A DNA stretch of 64,000 bases from Streptomyces sp. HNM0574 (GCF_012726235.1 NZ_JAASAH010000005.1:186001-250000); one strand, 5' to 3'; counted from the first letter of the stretch, positions 1 to 8,655 are shown. Made by a program: numbers and translations. The notes: generated by a model from the sequence alone, not told the origin.

Positions 1-167
1 GGGACCAGCAGCTGGATGCAGCGCTCCACCGGGTCGTAGGTGACGGGTCCGGTGCGCAGCCCGCGCCGCCGCAGCAGCGCCAGCCCCGCGTCGGCGGGCA
101 GCACCAGAGCGTCGTACGGGCCCGCCCTGCGGGTGGGCGCGGGGGAGCGGTGGGACGCGAGCATCAT
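1..167 (-). CDS. Partial hypothetical protein, 5' end only
   Basis: The frame opens with two adjacent ATGs on the minus strand (165-167 and 162-164) and runs off the left edge, so only about 55 residues are visible. They begin MMLASHRSPAPTRRAGPYDA and continue with a Leu/Ala-rich stretch ending in YDPVERCIQLLVP. From memory, this resembles the N-terminus of a conserved Streptomyces protein related to bifunctional DNA primase/polymerases that sits beside clpC and lsr2, but too little is visible to assign it. It is divergent from clpC across a 530-bp gap. Confidence 0.55.
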   Translation of the reverse strand, partial: MMLASHRSPAPTRRAGPYDALVLPADAGLALLRRRGLRTGPVTYDPVERCIQLLV

Positions 168-423
168 GCCCGGAGCAACTGCCGAATCCCCGCTTGGTTA
201 CGTAGGGTTGACGGTTTGTCACTGGTCGTGTACCGGCGCCCTGGTCGGCCTCCCCGGAGGCTGTTCGCCGTCAGCTGATGTGCTCAGGTCGCGCCGGTGT
301 GCCTGGCATGGATTGCGACCGCGGGCGGGTAAGAGGGCTCTAACGAATACAGTGCGGAAAACGGGGGTGTGGATCGGCGATGCCAGCCGCACGAGGACGT
401 GTTCAGCGTCTCCGCGGAGGCCG

Positions 424-461
424 GGAATCCGGCTTCGGGGACGTCGCGTTCGCCGTCGGCG
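424..461 (+). promoter_or_regulatory. Candidate sigma-R promoter overlapping a ClgR-type operator upstream of clpC
   Basis: GGAAT at 424-428 is followed after 19 bases by GTT at 448-450, which fits the thiol-stress sigma-R pattern (GGAAT-N18/19-GTT). The GTT also begins GTTCGC-N5-GCG (448-461), the published ClgR operator form. Streptomyces clpC is a known ClgR and sigma-R target. The site lies about 240 bp upstream of the clpC start. No other clear element was seen in 168-699, apart from a weak TTGACG at 208. Confidence 0.5.
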
Positions 462-699
462 TAGTGGATCCGGGCGGATACGCCTGGCCTGCGGGAACAT
501 CGTCTCGCACCATCGGGTTGGAACGGTTGTCGGCCGTCTGGGGCAGGAGAAGTGCAGTTCGCGTGCTCCCCGTCCGTTCGGGGATGTTCCTGGGTGTCGG
601 CAGTTGGAATGAGCGGTCCCCGCTTGCGGGACTAAGCTGCGGAAGGACAGAGAGGGGAGCGTCCCCTCACTGCCTGACCGCTCTGAGGAGCGATTAACG

Positions 700-3225
700 A
701 TGTTCGAGAGGTTCACCGACCGCGCGCGGCGGGTTGTCGTCCTGGCTCAGGAAGAAGCCCGGATGCTCAACCACAACTACATCGGCACCGAGCACATCCT
801 TCTGGGCCTGATCCACGAGGGTGAGGGTGTCGCCGCTAAGGCACTGGAGAGCCTCGGGATTTCGCTCGAGGCGGTCCGCCAGCAGGTGGAGGAGATCATC
901 GGCCAGGGGCAGCAGGCCCCCTCCGGCCACATCCCCTTCACCCCCCGTGCCAAGAAGGTGCTGGAGCTGTCGCTCCGCGAAGCCCTTCAGCTCGGCCACA
1001 ACTACATCGGTACGGAGCACATCCTGCTCGGCCTGATCCGCGAGGGCGAGGGCGTCGCCGCCCAGGTCCTCGTGAAGCTGGGCGCCGATCTGAACCGGGT
1101 GCGGCAGCAGGTCATCCAGCTGCTCTCCGGTTACTCCGGCGGCAAGGAGGCGGCCACCGCGGGTGGCCCCGCCGAGGGCACGCCCTCGACCTCCCTCGTC
1201 CTGGACCAGTTCGGCCGCAACCTCACGCAGGCCGCGCGCGAATCCAAGCTCGACCCGGTCATCGGGCGCGAGAAGGAGATCGAGCGCGTCATGCAGGTGC
1301 TCTCGCGCCGTACGAAGAACAACCCGGTGCTCATCGGCGAGCCGGGCGTCGGCAAGACGGCCGTCGTCGAGGGCCTGGCCCAGGCCATCGTCAAGGGCGA
1401 GGTGCCCGAGACCCTCAAGGACAAGCACCTCTACACCCTCGACCTCGGTGCCCTGGTCGCCGGCTCGCGGTACCGCGGTGACTTCGAGGAGCGCCTGAAG
1501 AAGGTGCTCAAGGAGATCCGCACCCGCGGCGACATCATCCTGTTCATCGACGAGCTGCACACGCTCGTCGGCGCGGGTGCCGCCGAGGGCGCCATCGACG
1601 CCGCCAGCATCCTCAAGCCGATGCTGGCCCGCGGCGAACTCCAGACCATCGGTGCGACGACGCTCGACGAGTACCGCAAGCACCTGGAGAAGGACGCGGC
1701 CCTCGAGCGCCGCTTCCAGCCGATCCAGGTCGCGGAGCCGTCGCTGCCGCACACGATCGAGATCCTCAAGGGCCTGCGGGACCGTTACGAGGCGCACCAC
1801 CGCGTCTCCATCACGGACGCGGCCCTGGTCGGCGCCGCCACGCTCGCCGACCGCTACATCTCGGACCGCTTCCTGCCGGACAAGGCCATCGACCTGATCG
1901 ACGAGGCCGGTTCGCGCATGCGCATCCGCCGGATGACCGCGCCGCCGGACCTCCGCGAGTTCGACGAGAAGATCGCGAGCGTCCGGATGGACAAGGAGTC
2001 CGCGATCGACGCGCAGGACTTCGAGAAGGCCGCGTCCCTGCGGGACAACGAGAAGCAGCTCCTCGCGCAGAAGGCCAAGCGGGAGAAGGAGTGGAAGGCC
2101 GGCGACATGGACGTCGTCGCCGAGGTCGACGAGGACCTGATCGCCGAGGTCCTGGCCGCCTCCACCGGCGTCCCGGTCATGCGGCTCACCGAGGAGGAGT
2201 CCTCGCGGCTGCTGCGCATGGAGGACGAGCTGCACAAGCGCGTCATCGGCCAGCAGGACGCCATCAAGGCGCTCTCGCAGGCCATCCGGCGTACCCGTGC
2301 GGGCCTCAAGGACCCGAAGCGTCCCGGCGGTTCGTTCATCTTCGCCGGTCCGTCCGGTGTCGGTAAGACGGAGCTGTCCAAGACGCTCGCCGAGTTCCTC
2401 TTCGGTGACGAGGAAGCGCTGATCTCCCTCGACATGTCGGAGTTCAGCGAGAAGCACACCGTCTCCCGGCTGTTCGGCTCGCCTCCCGGCTACGTCGGAT
2501 ACGAGGAGGGCGGCCAGCTCACCGAGAAGGTCCGCCGCAAGCCGTTCTCCGTCGTCCTCTTCGACGAGGTGGAGAAGGCCCACCCGGACATCTTCAACTC
2601 GCTGCTGCAGATCCTGGAGGACGGTCGCCTGACCGACTCCCAGGGCCGGGAAGTCGACTTCAAGAACACGGTCATCATCATGACGACCAACCTCGGCACC
2701 CGGGACATCTCCAAGGGCTTCAACCTCGGCTTCGCCGGACAGGGCGACGTCAAGACCGGCTACGACCGGATGAAGGCCAAGGTCAACGACGAGCTGAAGC
2801 AGCACTTCCGGCCCGAGTTCCTCAACCGTGTCGACGACACGGTGGTCTTCCACCAGCTCACGCAGGAAGACATCATCCGCATCGTCGACCTCATGCTGTC
2901 GCAGGTCGACGAGCGGCTGAAGGACCGGGACATGGGCATCGAGCTGTCCACGGACGCCAAGGAACTGCTCGCCAAGCGCGGTTACGACCCGGTGATGGGC
3001 GCCCGTCCGCTGCGCCGGACCATCCAGCGCGAGATCGAGGACGTCCTCTCCGAGAAGATCCTCTTCGGCGATCTGCGTCCGGGCCACATCGTGGTCGTGG
3101 GCACCGAGGGCGAGGGCGCCGAGGCGACCTTCACCTTCCGGGGCGAGGAGAAGTCCTCCCTCCCGGACGCGCCCCCGGTCGAATCCGCCACCGGCGGCGG
3201 CCCGAACCTCTCCAAGGAGGCGTGA
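700..3225 (+). CDS. clpC: ATP-dependent Clp protease ATP-binding subunit ClpC
   Basis: This is the AAA+ unfoldase that feeds substrates to ClpP in the cytoplasm. The 841 residues show two Clp_N repeats (about 2-145, each with a [18 protein letters not shown] helix). The first AAA module has Walker A GEPGVGKT near 213 and Walker [13 protein letters not shown]-type middle domain lies near 430-465 ([13 protein letters not shown]). The second AAA module has GPSGVGKT near 550 and is followed by the ClpB D2-small domain. Length is typical for actinobacterial ClpC. A GAGGAG ribosome binding site precedes ATG 700. The gene is monocistronic, closed by a strong hairpin at 3262-3315. The antisense strand is open for about 800 codons, an effect of GC-rich codon use. 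Confidence 0.98.
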   Translation: MFERFTDRARRVVVLAQEEARMLNHNYIGTEHILLGLIHEGEGVAAKALESLGISLEAVRQQVEEIIGQGQQAPSGHIPFTPRAKKVLELSLREALQLGHNYIGTEHILLGLIREGEGVAAQVLVKLGADLNRVRQQVIQLLSGYSGGKEAATAGGPAEGTPSTSLVLDQFGRNLTQAARESKLDPVIGREKEIERVMQVLSRRTKNNPVLIGEPGVGKTAVVEGLAQAIVKGEVPETLKDKHLYTLDLGALVAGSRYRGDFEERLKKVLKEIRTRGDIILFIDELHTLVGAGAAEGAIDAASILKPMLARGELQTIGATTLDEYRKHLEKDAALERRFQPIQVAEPSLPHTIEILKGLRDRYEAHHRVSITDAALVGAATLADRYISDRFLPDKAIDLIDEAGSRMRIRRMTAPPDLREFDEKIASVRMDKESAIDAQDFEKAASLRDNEKQLLAQKAKREKEWKAGDMDVVAEVDEDLIAEVLAASTGVPVMRLTEEESSRLLRMEDELHKRVIGQQDAIKALSQAIRRTRAGLKDPKRPGGSFIFAGPSGVGKTELSKTLAEFLFGDEEALISLDMSEFSEKHTVSRLFGSPPGYVGYEEGGQLTEKVRRKPFSVVLFDEVEKAHPDIFNSLLQILEDGRLTDSQGREVDFKNTVIIMTTNLGTRDISKGFNLGFAGQGDVKTGYDRMKAKVNDELKQHFRPEFLNRVDDTVVFHQLTQEDIIRIVDLMLSQVDERLKDRDMGIELSTDAKELLAKRGYDPVMGARPLRRTIQREIEDVLSEKILFGDLRPGHIVVVGTEGEGAEATFTFRGEEKSSLPDAPPVESATGGGPNLSKEA

Positions 3226-3261
3226 CCGCTCCCCGCAGCGGGATCACCCACCGCACGTTCC

Positions 3262-3315
3262 AACGCCCGCGGGCCCGACGTCTCGACATGAGACGCCGGG
3301 CCCGCGGGCGTTTTT
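3262..3315 (+). terminator. Rho-independent terminator of clpC
   Basis: A long GC-rich stem (arms starting AACGCCCGCGGGCCCG and ending CGGGCCCGCGGGCGTT, one mismatch) with a short loop is followed by a TTTTT run. It lies 37 bp after the clpC stop and faces the end of the convergent NACHT gene. Confidence 0.9.
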
Positions 3316-3415
3316 GGGCTTTCCCTTCGCGGCCGGGAGTTTCCCGCCACGGAATTCCCGGGCTGCCGGGCGTTGATTTCCCGCTGCGGGGAGTGGGAAT
3401 CCGACCGGAATTGCC

Positions 3416-6010
3416 TCAGCGTTCCTCGTGGGGGAGGGAGTGTTCGGCCAGGACGGTCAGACGGGGGGCTTTCCCGGCGACGGGGGCGAGGCGTTCGCCG
3501 TGCGGCAGCACCAGGGTGTGCAGGCGGGGGAAATGCCGGTCCCACGCCTCCGGTTCCGGGTCGTGGAAACAGAGCCAGAGGTGGGTGACGTCCCGGCGCA
3601 GCGGGTGGGCGGCCAGGGCGGACGCGGCCGCCCTGGAGAGCGTCTGGACGCGGGGACGGCCGCCGAGGGCGTGCAGCGCCTCCAACTGCTCCTCGTCCCG
3701 GATGGTGAAGTACAGGCCGGACGGGTCGAGGTGGGCGAGGATCTCCTCCGCGTACGCCGTCGTGTCGAACCGGCGCCAGGACCAGGCGAGTTGGCGGCGG
3801 ACGGCCAGAGAGCGGTAGGTGCGCCAGCGGGTGAGGTAGGTGAGGGAGGCGTCGCCGGGGATGCGGGTGGCGGTGGTGACGACGGCGTGGGCGGTGGCCT
3901 CGTCGGGGACCTCGTCCGGGCCGGGGAGCATCGGGAGGACGAGGGGGCCGGCGGATTCGGCCAGGCGGCGGGCGGACTCCGCGTCCCGGGGCGGGACCAG
4001 GCCCGCCGTGCGGGAGGTGACCTCCGCGTACACCGCCGGGTCGAGCTCCGTGGCCTGCTCCAGGCAGGCGGTGGCGAGGAGGGTGGTGCGGACGGTGCCG
4101 AGGGCGAGGAGGCCGCGGAGGATACGGGTGCGTTCGGCGGGGCGGGCGTGGGCCACCGCCATGCGGACGACGTCCTCCCACTGGTCCTTGTGCGCGTTGT
4201 CGACGACGAGCGGGAAATCGCCCTCCTCGACCGCGGCCTTGGCGGCCAGGTAGTCCTGGAAGGTGCGGTGCACGAAGTCGACGCGGCCCGGGGCCGGTTC
4301 GCGGAGCAGGCCGGAGCGGTCCAGCAGGTGGCGCAGGACGGCCTCCGGCGGGGCCGTGAGGTGCGGCATGGCGGGCAGGGCGCGGGCCAGCTGGGCGACG
4401 GCGTCCTCGTGGTCCAGCTCCGCGCGGCCGTTGCGGATCATCCAGTGGGCCAGCTTCTGGATCAGCTGGATCTGGGGTTCCTTGGTGAGTCCGCCGCCGG
4501 TGCCCAAGTCCTCGGCGGGGATGCCGCGTTCGCGGTCGCGGCGTTCCAGGAGCATGCTCAGCGCCGCGTCGTACAGCTCCTTGCGGCCGCGCGGCAGGAC
4601 GCCGTGCCGCTCGCGGTGCAGGGCGCAGAGCAGGCCGCACATCAGCGGGTTGACGGCGAGGCGGGCCAGATCGGGGTGGGTGCGGATCTGGCGCAGCAGC
4701 GCTTCGGCCGACTCGGGGGCCGCCTCGGCCGCCTCCGTCCAGCGGTGGACGAACGCGGACACGTCGGCCCGGGACATCGGCGCGAGCGACAGCTCGGTGA
4801 AGCCCTCGCGGGTCAGCCAGTCCTCGCGTACGGCGGAGGGGCGGGCGGTGACCAGCCACAGGTTCCCGGGGAAATCGCCCAGCAGGTCCCGGAGCCAGCG
4901 GCGGACGGACTCGCGCTCGGGCCCGGGGATCTCGTCGATGCCGTCGACCAGGAGCAGGCCGCGGCCCGCGCGCAGCACGCGGTCGGCCCAGCCGTCCGGC
5001 TGCGCCCCGGCGGCCGAACTGCCCACCGCGTGCAGGAAGGCGTCCGGCGTCGGCAGCCGCCCGTCGCGGGCGACGCGGCGCAGCGGCAGGACGAAGGGGA
5101 CGCGGCCGACGAGGTGGTGCAGCTGTGCCGGTATGTCCCGCGGCCGGGCCGCGGTGACGGCGAGCCACTGGACGAGGGTGGTCTTGCCGCTGCCGGCGCC
5201 GCCGCGCAGCAGGACGCGTTCGTGGCCGGCGAGGGCCTCGTCGGCGGGGAGGGGGAGGCCGGCGCCGTGGCCCGCGTCGTGCGTGGCCTCCAGGGAGACG
5301 TAGGCGGAATCCAGCCGCCATTCGCGGGCCTGCGCGGTGTCCAGCCCGTAGATCGTCAACTCGCCGTGTTTGCGGGCGAGATGCTCGGTGTACTGCTGCT
5401 CGAAGCGGGCGTCCTCGGCAGTCCGGGACGGGAGGCGCTCGGCGAGCAGGTCCGTCAGCCGGACGAGCTCGTTGAGCTGCCGGGACTGTTCGACGAGGGT
5501 GCGGGGGACGAAGGCCGAGCGCTTGGTGAAGAACTCCAGGACGTGCAGGCAGGCGGTGTCCAGCACGCGGGTGTGCAGGGTGGCGGCGTCGGCGCTCAGG
5601 CGGTGGTGCGGCGGGACGGTGGCGTCCTCCTCCTGCTGCCTCAGGAGGACGCGGGCGAACGCCTCGTGGCCGAGGCCGACGGCCTCGACGTCGGTGAGGC
5701 CGATCTCGCCCAGCGCGGTCAGCGTCGCCGCGACCGCGGACGCGACGCTCTCCTCCTCGGCCTCGGGCACGGCCCGCTCGTGCGGCCCCGAGGCGCGGTT
5801 GACGCGGCGGACGAGCTGCCCGGCGAGCCGCTCCAGGTCCGCCGGGGCCAGGACGCGCTTCTCGCCGCGGAACGAGACCAGCCCCGAGATCCGCTGCGGC
5901 TTCTCCACCAGCGCGGCGCCGGGGCCCTCCCGGACGAACAGGGAACGCACCAGCGGCCCCACGGCGCTGGAGGCGACCTTGGCGACGAGACTCGCTGCTG
6001 AGGGCTCCAT
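3416..6010 (-). CDS. NACHT-domain NTPase (bacterial NLR-like)
   Basis: This STAND-type ATPase has about 864 residues. The N-terminal ~260 residues are helical and carry no recognised enzyme motif. A P-loop GGAGSGKT follows near 270, then the NACHT-type Walker B LLLVDGIDEIP near 352-362, a TARPS sensor segment near 388 and the winged-helix region (NPLMCGLLCALHRERHGVLP). The C-terminal ~350 residues are unrecognised helical or leucine-rich sequence ending in repeated short hydrophobic strands. Several bacterial NACHT proteins are antiphage sensors, so defence is a reasonable but unproven role. ATG 6010 is preferred over ATG 6019: a TACGAT -10 box (6018-6023) ends 7 nt before it and there is no Shine-Dalgarno sequence, so the transcript is probably leaderless. 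It is monocistronic between clpC and an intergenic repeat. Confidence 0.88.
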   Translation of the reverse strand: MEPSAASLVAKVASSAVGPLVRSLFVREGPGAALVEKPQRISGLVSFRGEKRVLAPADLERLAGQLVRRVNRASGPHERAVPEAEEESVASAVAATLTALGEIGLTDVEAVGLGHEAFARVLLRQQEEDATVPPHHRLSADAATLHTRVLDTACLHVLEFFTKRSAFVPRTLVEQSRQLNELVRLTDLLAERLPSRTAEDARFEQQYTEHLARKHGELTIYGLDTAQAREWRLDSAYVSLEATHDAGHGAGLPLPADEALAGHERVLLRGGAGSGKTTLVQWLAVTAARPRDIPAQLHHLVGRVPFVLPLRRVARDGRLPTPDAFLHAVGSSAAGAQPDGWADRVLRAGRGLLLVDGIDEIPGPERESVRRWLRDLLGDFPGNLWLVTARPSAVREDWLTREGFTELSLAPMSRADVSAFVHRWTEAAEAAPESAEALLRQIRTHPDLARLAVNPLMCGLLCALHRERHGVLPRGRKELYDAALSMLLERRDRERGIPAEDLGTGGGLTKEPQIQLIQKLAHWMIRNGRAELDHEDAVAQLARALPAMPHLTAPPEAVLRHLLDRSGLLREPAPGRVDFVHRTFQDYLAAKAAVEEGDFPLVVDNAHKDQWEDVVRMAVAHARPAERTRILRGLLALGTVRTTLLATACLEQATELDPAVYAEVTSRTAGLVPPRDAESARRLAESAGPLVLPMLPGPDEVPDEATAHAVVTTATRIPGDASLTYLTRWRTYRSLAVRRQLAWSWRRFDTTAYAEEILAHLDPSGLYFTIRDEEQLEALHALGGRPRVQTLSRAAASALAAHPLRRDVTHLWLCFHDPEPEAWDRHFPRLHTLVLPHGERLAPVAGKAPRLTVLAEHSLPHEER

Positions 6011-6249
6011 GGCGCGCATCGTAGGACACGGGTCCGACAGCCGGTTCCCCGTCCGGGGGGGGCGGGCATGAGTGCGCGGTGCGCGGGTAGCCGGGGCGTG
6101 AGCGTGGGTGTGCGCGTGCGGCGCGGGCTCACCCGGCTGCCGCGCCCGGCGGGCGGCGGGGCCGCGTACGCGGTGTACTTAGCCGCGGTCACCGCTCCGC
6201 GCGTGCGCGCCGGTACGTGGGCCCGAGCTTTCGATCCGCAGGAGTGACC

Positions 6250-6549
6250 ATGCGCAGCTCCGCGGCATCCGCCGCTTTCCTCGTCCCGCTCCCAAGCCGC
6301 CCCGGGCGGTGGTGTGTTGCGGGGCGCGTCCCTGTCGCCTCGCGTCGGGGCGGGGCGACCTCGCCGCCGGTGCCGGGGCCTACGCGGCCCACGCCGCCGG
6401 ATCCGGTGCCGGAGCCGTTGCCCGGGCCGCCGGTGCCGGGGCCGCCTGATCCGGTGCCGCCGGATCCGGGGCCGGTGCCGGGGCCGCCTTCGCCGGGGCC
6501 GGGGCCGGGGCCTTCGCCGGAACCGGAGCCGGAGCCGCGGCCTACGTAG
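6250..6549 (+). CDS. Small protein with Pro-Gly-Pro-rich tail (hypothetical)
   Basis: ATG 6250 has a well-spaced AGGAG (about 6 nt). The 99-residue product starts MRSSAASAAFLVPLPSRPGR and its last ~60 residues are a low-complexity PVPGP/PPDP/PEPEP tail made by short GC-rich tandem repeats in the DNA. There is no convincing signal peptide and no known domain. It may be a small surface or disordered protein, or a chance frame through repeat DNA. The good ribosome binding site is the main argument for it. Confidence 0.35.
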   Translation: MRSSAASAAFLVPLPSRPGRWCVAGRVPVASRRGGATSPPVPGPTRPTPPDPVPEPLPGPPVPGPPDPVPPDPGPVPGPPSPGPGPGPSPEPEPEPRPT

Positions 6550-6612
6550 GGGGTTTTCGGGGGGCGGGTGCATTTTGGGGTGCGGGTGCTTCGGGGTTCG
6601 GTTTTTTGCGCC

Positions 6613-6889
6613 GTTCCCCGCGCCCCTTTTTCGCGCAGTTCCCCGCGCCCCTTTTCGCGCCGTTCCCCGCGCCCCTTGTCGGGGTGCCCCCGCTTCTCGG
6701 GCTCGCCCCGCTTGGGAGGTCTGCGCCTAGGCGCAGGGCTGGCAAGCGCAGCGCGGGCCCGCCACGGTCCGGGGTGCTTGATGCCGTCGCCGGATCACCC
6801 CGTACGTCGTGGCCGTTCGCGCCGTTCCCCGCGCCCCCAAGAGGGCGCCGTTCCCCGCGCCCCCAGGAGGGCGCAGTTCCCCGCGCCCC
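6613..6889. repeat. Composite dispersed repeat, copy A
   Basis: Six copies of the 14-mer GTTCCCCGCGCCCC lie at 6613, 6638, 6662, 6824, 6850 and 6876. Between them is a hairpin at 6709-6748: outer arms CGCTTG/CAAGCG and inner arms CTGCGCC/GGCGCAG, separated by GGAGGT on one side and GGCTGG on the other. A downstream block ATGCCGTCGCCGGATCACCC is shared with the other copies. The same arrangement recurs at 45.2, 54.1 (inverted) and 58.5 kb. No transposase or coding function is visible. Confidence 0.8.
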
Positions 6890-6942
6890 TTTTGGGGGCC
6901 GTTCGTTGTTCCGGCGGGAGGGGGGCCGGGTGCGGGTGGAGG

Positions 6943-7111
6943 TGTGGAGCATCCACAGGTTGTGGATATCTGGTTTCGGTGGGCGGAGGGGGTGCCGGGG
7001 CGGTGGCGTCCGGGGCTTCCGGCGGCGAACTGCGGGTTTGGTGGCGGGGGTTGGGGCGGGGGTGGTCCGGAGCGCGGTCCCGCCGCATGCTTGTCCACAG
7101 GGTGTGGACAA
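6943..7111. other. Cluster of DnaA boxes
   Basis: Two perfect Streptomyces-type boxes TTGTCCACA lie in opposite orientation at 7091-7099 and 7103-7111. Three near-consensus boxes lie at 6943-6951 (TGCTCCACA when read on minus), 6949-6957 (GCATCCACA) and 6961-6969 (ATATCCACA on minus). Five boxes within 170 bp of otherwise non-coding DNA is more than scattered single matches elsewhere in the window suggest. DnaA-box clusters outside oriC that titrate DnaA are known in Streptomyces; a similar role here is inference. Confidence 0.5.
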
Positions 7112-7128
7112 GCATGCGGCGGGACCGC
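7074..7128. repeat. Perfect 26-bp inverted repeat with 3-nt loop
   Basis: Arms 7074-7099 and 7103-7128 are exact reverse complements around GGG, with the inner ends forming the two perfect DnaA boxes. The structure could extrude as a cruciform or form a stable RNA hairpin. There is no T-run, so it is not a typical terminator. Confidence 0.85.
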
Positions 7129-7233
7129 GACCGCCAGTCGGGCGACGTGCGGGCCGCGGCGAAAAGCTGCTGCGACCGCCGCGGCCCGCACGGGATGCTG
7201 GCGTGCGGAGCACGTCCAGTCGAAGGGAACACC

Positions 7234-7827
7234 GTGACTTCAGCCCCGGCCCCCGGTTCGCCGCACACCGAAGCCCTGTCGCACAAGGAACGCATGCTCG
7301 CCGGTGAGCACTACCTCGCCGACGACCCCGAACTCACCGCCGACGCCCTCCGCGCCGAGCAGCTCGCCGACCGGTACAACGCCACCCGCGCCGGCGACCA
7401 GCGCGCGCGGGACGCGATCCTGCGCGAGCTCCTCGCCGAGGTCGGCGAGGAGGCCGTCGTCCGGCCGCCGCTGCGCGCCGACTACGGCTACCAGACGACC
7501 ATCGGCCCCCGTACGTTCGTCAATTGGGGCCTGGTCCTCGCGGACGTCGGACGGGTCACCATCGGCGCGGACGTCCAGATCGGGCCCAACGTCCAGCTGC
7601 TGACGCCGACCCACCCCGTCGATCCCGAGCCGCGCCGGGCCAAGTGGGAGGCCTCGCAGCCGATCACGCTCGGCGACAACGTCTGGCTCGGCGGCGGGGT
7701 GATCGTCTGCCCGGGCGTCACCATCGGCGAGAACACCGTGGTGGGCGCGGGCTCCGTCGTCGTACGGGACCTCCCCGCGAACGTCGTCGCCGTCGGCAAT
7801 CCGGCCCGTGTCGTCCGCGAGATCTGA
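7234..7827 (+). CDS. Sugar O-acetyltransferase (maltose/galactoside acetyltransferase family)
   Basis: This 197-residue cytoplasmic enzyme transfers acetyl from acetyl-CoA to a sugar hydroxyl. It has the Mac N-terminal domain (KERMLAGEHYLADDPEL) and a left-handed beta-helix of hexapeptide repeats (IGADVQIGPNVQLLTPTHPVD, GDNVWLGGGVIVCPGVTIGE, NTVVGAGSVVVRDLPANVVA). The catalytic His lies in the TPTHPVD segment, and the product ends in the usual GNPARVVREI. GTG 7234 is preceded by AAGGGA. Length fits the family. The in-frame extension back to 6568 is repeat DNA and is not coding. Confidence 0.93.
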   Translation: MTSAPAPGSPHTEALSHKERMLAGEHYLADDPELTADALRAEQLADRYNATRAGDQRARDAILRELLAEVGEEAVVRPPLRADYGYQTTIGPRTFVNWGLVLADVGRVTIGADVQIGPNVQLLTPTHPVDPEPRRAKWEASQPITLGDNVWLGGGVIVCPGVTIGENTVVGAGSVVVRDLPANVVAVGNPARVVREI

Positions 7828-7851
7828 CCGCAGGGCCGGTGAACGGGGCGG

Positions 7852-8655
7852 TCAGAAGGCCGTCTTGGCCAGCCAGAGATCCAACAGGTCTGCGTCGCCG
7901 ATGACTTCGAGGCCCGGCGCGGTCACCGGAATGCGGCGCTGGAAGGCGAGGAGCAGCTCGGTGAGGGGGCCGCGCAGGGCCACCGTCGACTTCTCGTGCG
8001 CGTGCCGCCAGCCGATGCCGCCGTCCTCGATCTCCAGGACCCACTCGGCGCTCCCGGATCCGTCAGCGGCGGGCTCCACGTCCGTCGCGTGCAGGTGGAT
8101 CGTGTCGCCCGCGCGGCTGTCGAGCGCGCCGAGCTCCTTCTTGTACGTGCGGGCGGCCTCGCTGCTGACGATTTCCAGCCATTCATCCACGGTGTCCAGC
8201 GCGAGCGCGGCGTCGACCGTGTACGGGACGCCGACGGCCAGGCAGGCGTCGGCGCGGTGCACGGCCGTCTCGTGGGCCATGCGGCGGCCGTAGAAGGCGG
8301 CGCGGCCGTTCGGGAAGTACGACCAGACCTCCGCCTCGGGGCCGGACGCGCGCAGCGTCTGGGCGAGGAGCCCGGCGCCCTCGGCGAGCCAGGCGTCGAC
8401 GCCCGCGCCGCCCTCCGGCGGGCCGTGCCGGCCGGGGACCTCCTCGTCGGGCACGGGCCCCTGCGCGCGCCGGCGGACGATCTCGGCGGCCCAGCGGTGC
8501 GCGCCGCCGAGGTGGACGGCGAGCTCGCGCAGCGTCCAGTCCGGGCAGGTGGGCACCGTGGCCGCGAGGTCGGCGCCCTGGAGGGCCTCGCGGAACAGCC
8601 GGGTCTGCTCGACGATCTCCGCGCAGTAGCGTTCGTGGTCAAGGGAGTTCGGCAT
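7852..8655 (-). CDS. Maleylpyruvate isomerase-family mycothiol-dependent enzyme
   Basis: This 267-residue protein has the DinB/MDMPI helical bundle at the N-terminus (TCPDWTLRELAVHLGGAHRWAAE, with a metal-type His) and a second conserved segment, YGRRMAHETAVHRADA, with the remaining His residues. A C-terminal MDMPI_C domain follows (TIHLHATD, ALRGPLTELLLAFQRR). The family uses mycothiol, the actinobacterial thiol, in isomerisation or detoxification; the substrate here is unknown. It converges with the acetyltransferase gene (24-bp gap) and is probably monocistronic. Confidence 0.88.
   Translation of the reverse strand: MPNSLDHERYCAEIVEQTRLFREALQGADLAATVPTCPDWTLRELAVHLGGAHRWAAEIVRRRAQGPVPDEEVPGRHGPPEGGAGVDAWLAEGAGLLAQTLRASGPEAEVWSYFPNGRAAFYGRRMAHETAVHRADACLAVGVPYTVDAALALDTVDEWLEIVSSEAARTYKKELGALDSRAGDTIHLHATDVEPAADGSGSAEWVLEIEDGGIGWRHAHEKSTVALRGPLTELLLAFQRRIPVTAPGLEVIGDADLLDLWLAKTAF

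Noticed and set aside
694..3087. Open frame of ~800 codons antisense to clpC
   Set aside because: It mirrors clpC codon by codon, is rich in Leu/Val/Asp/Glu with no domain or ribosome binding site, and results from GC3 bias.
3428..6001. Plus-strand frame of ~850 codons antisense to the NACHT gene
   Set aside because: Low-complexity Gly/Ala/Val/Gln composition and no start context; it is a mirror frame.
2982..6029. Long minus-strand frame of ~1000 codons overlapping the NACHT gene
   Set aside because: It is dominated by Arg/Pro/Gly/Ala with no motif and is a frame-shifted shadow of the NACHT gene, which has clear Walker motifs.
6613..6889. Reading the repeat patch as part of a longer acetyltransferase gene starting at 6568
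   Set aside because: The in-frame upstream translation is Arg/Pro-rich repeat DNA; GTG 7234 has a ribosome binding site and gives the family-typical length.
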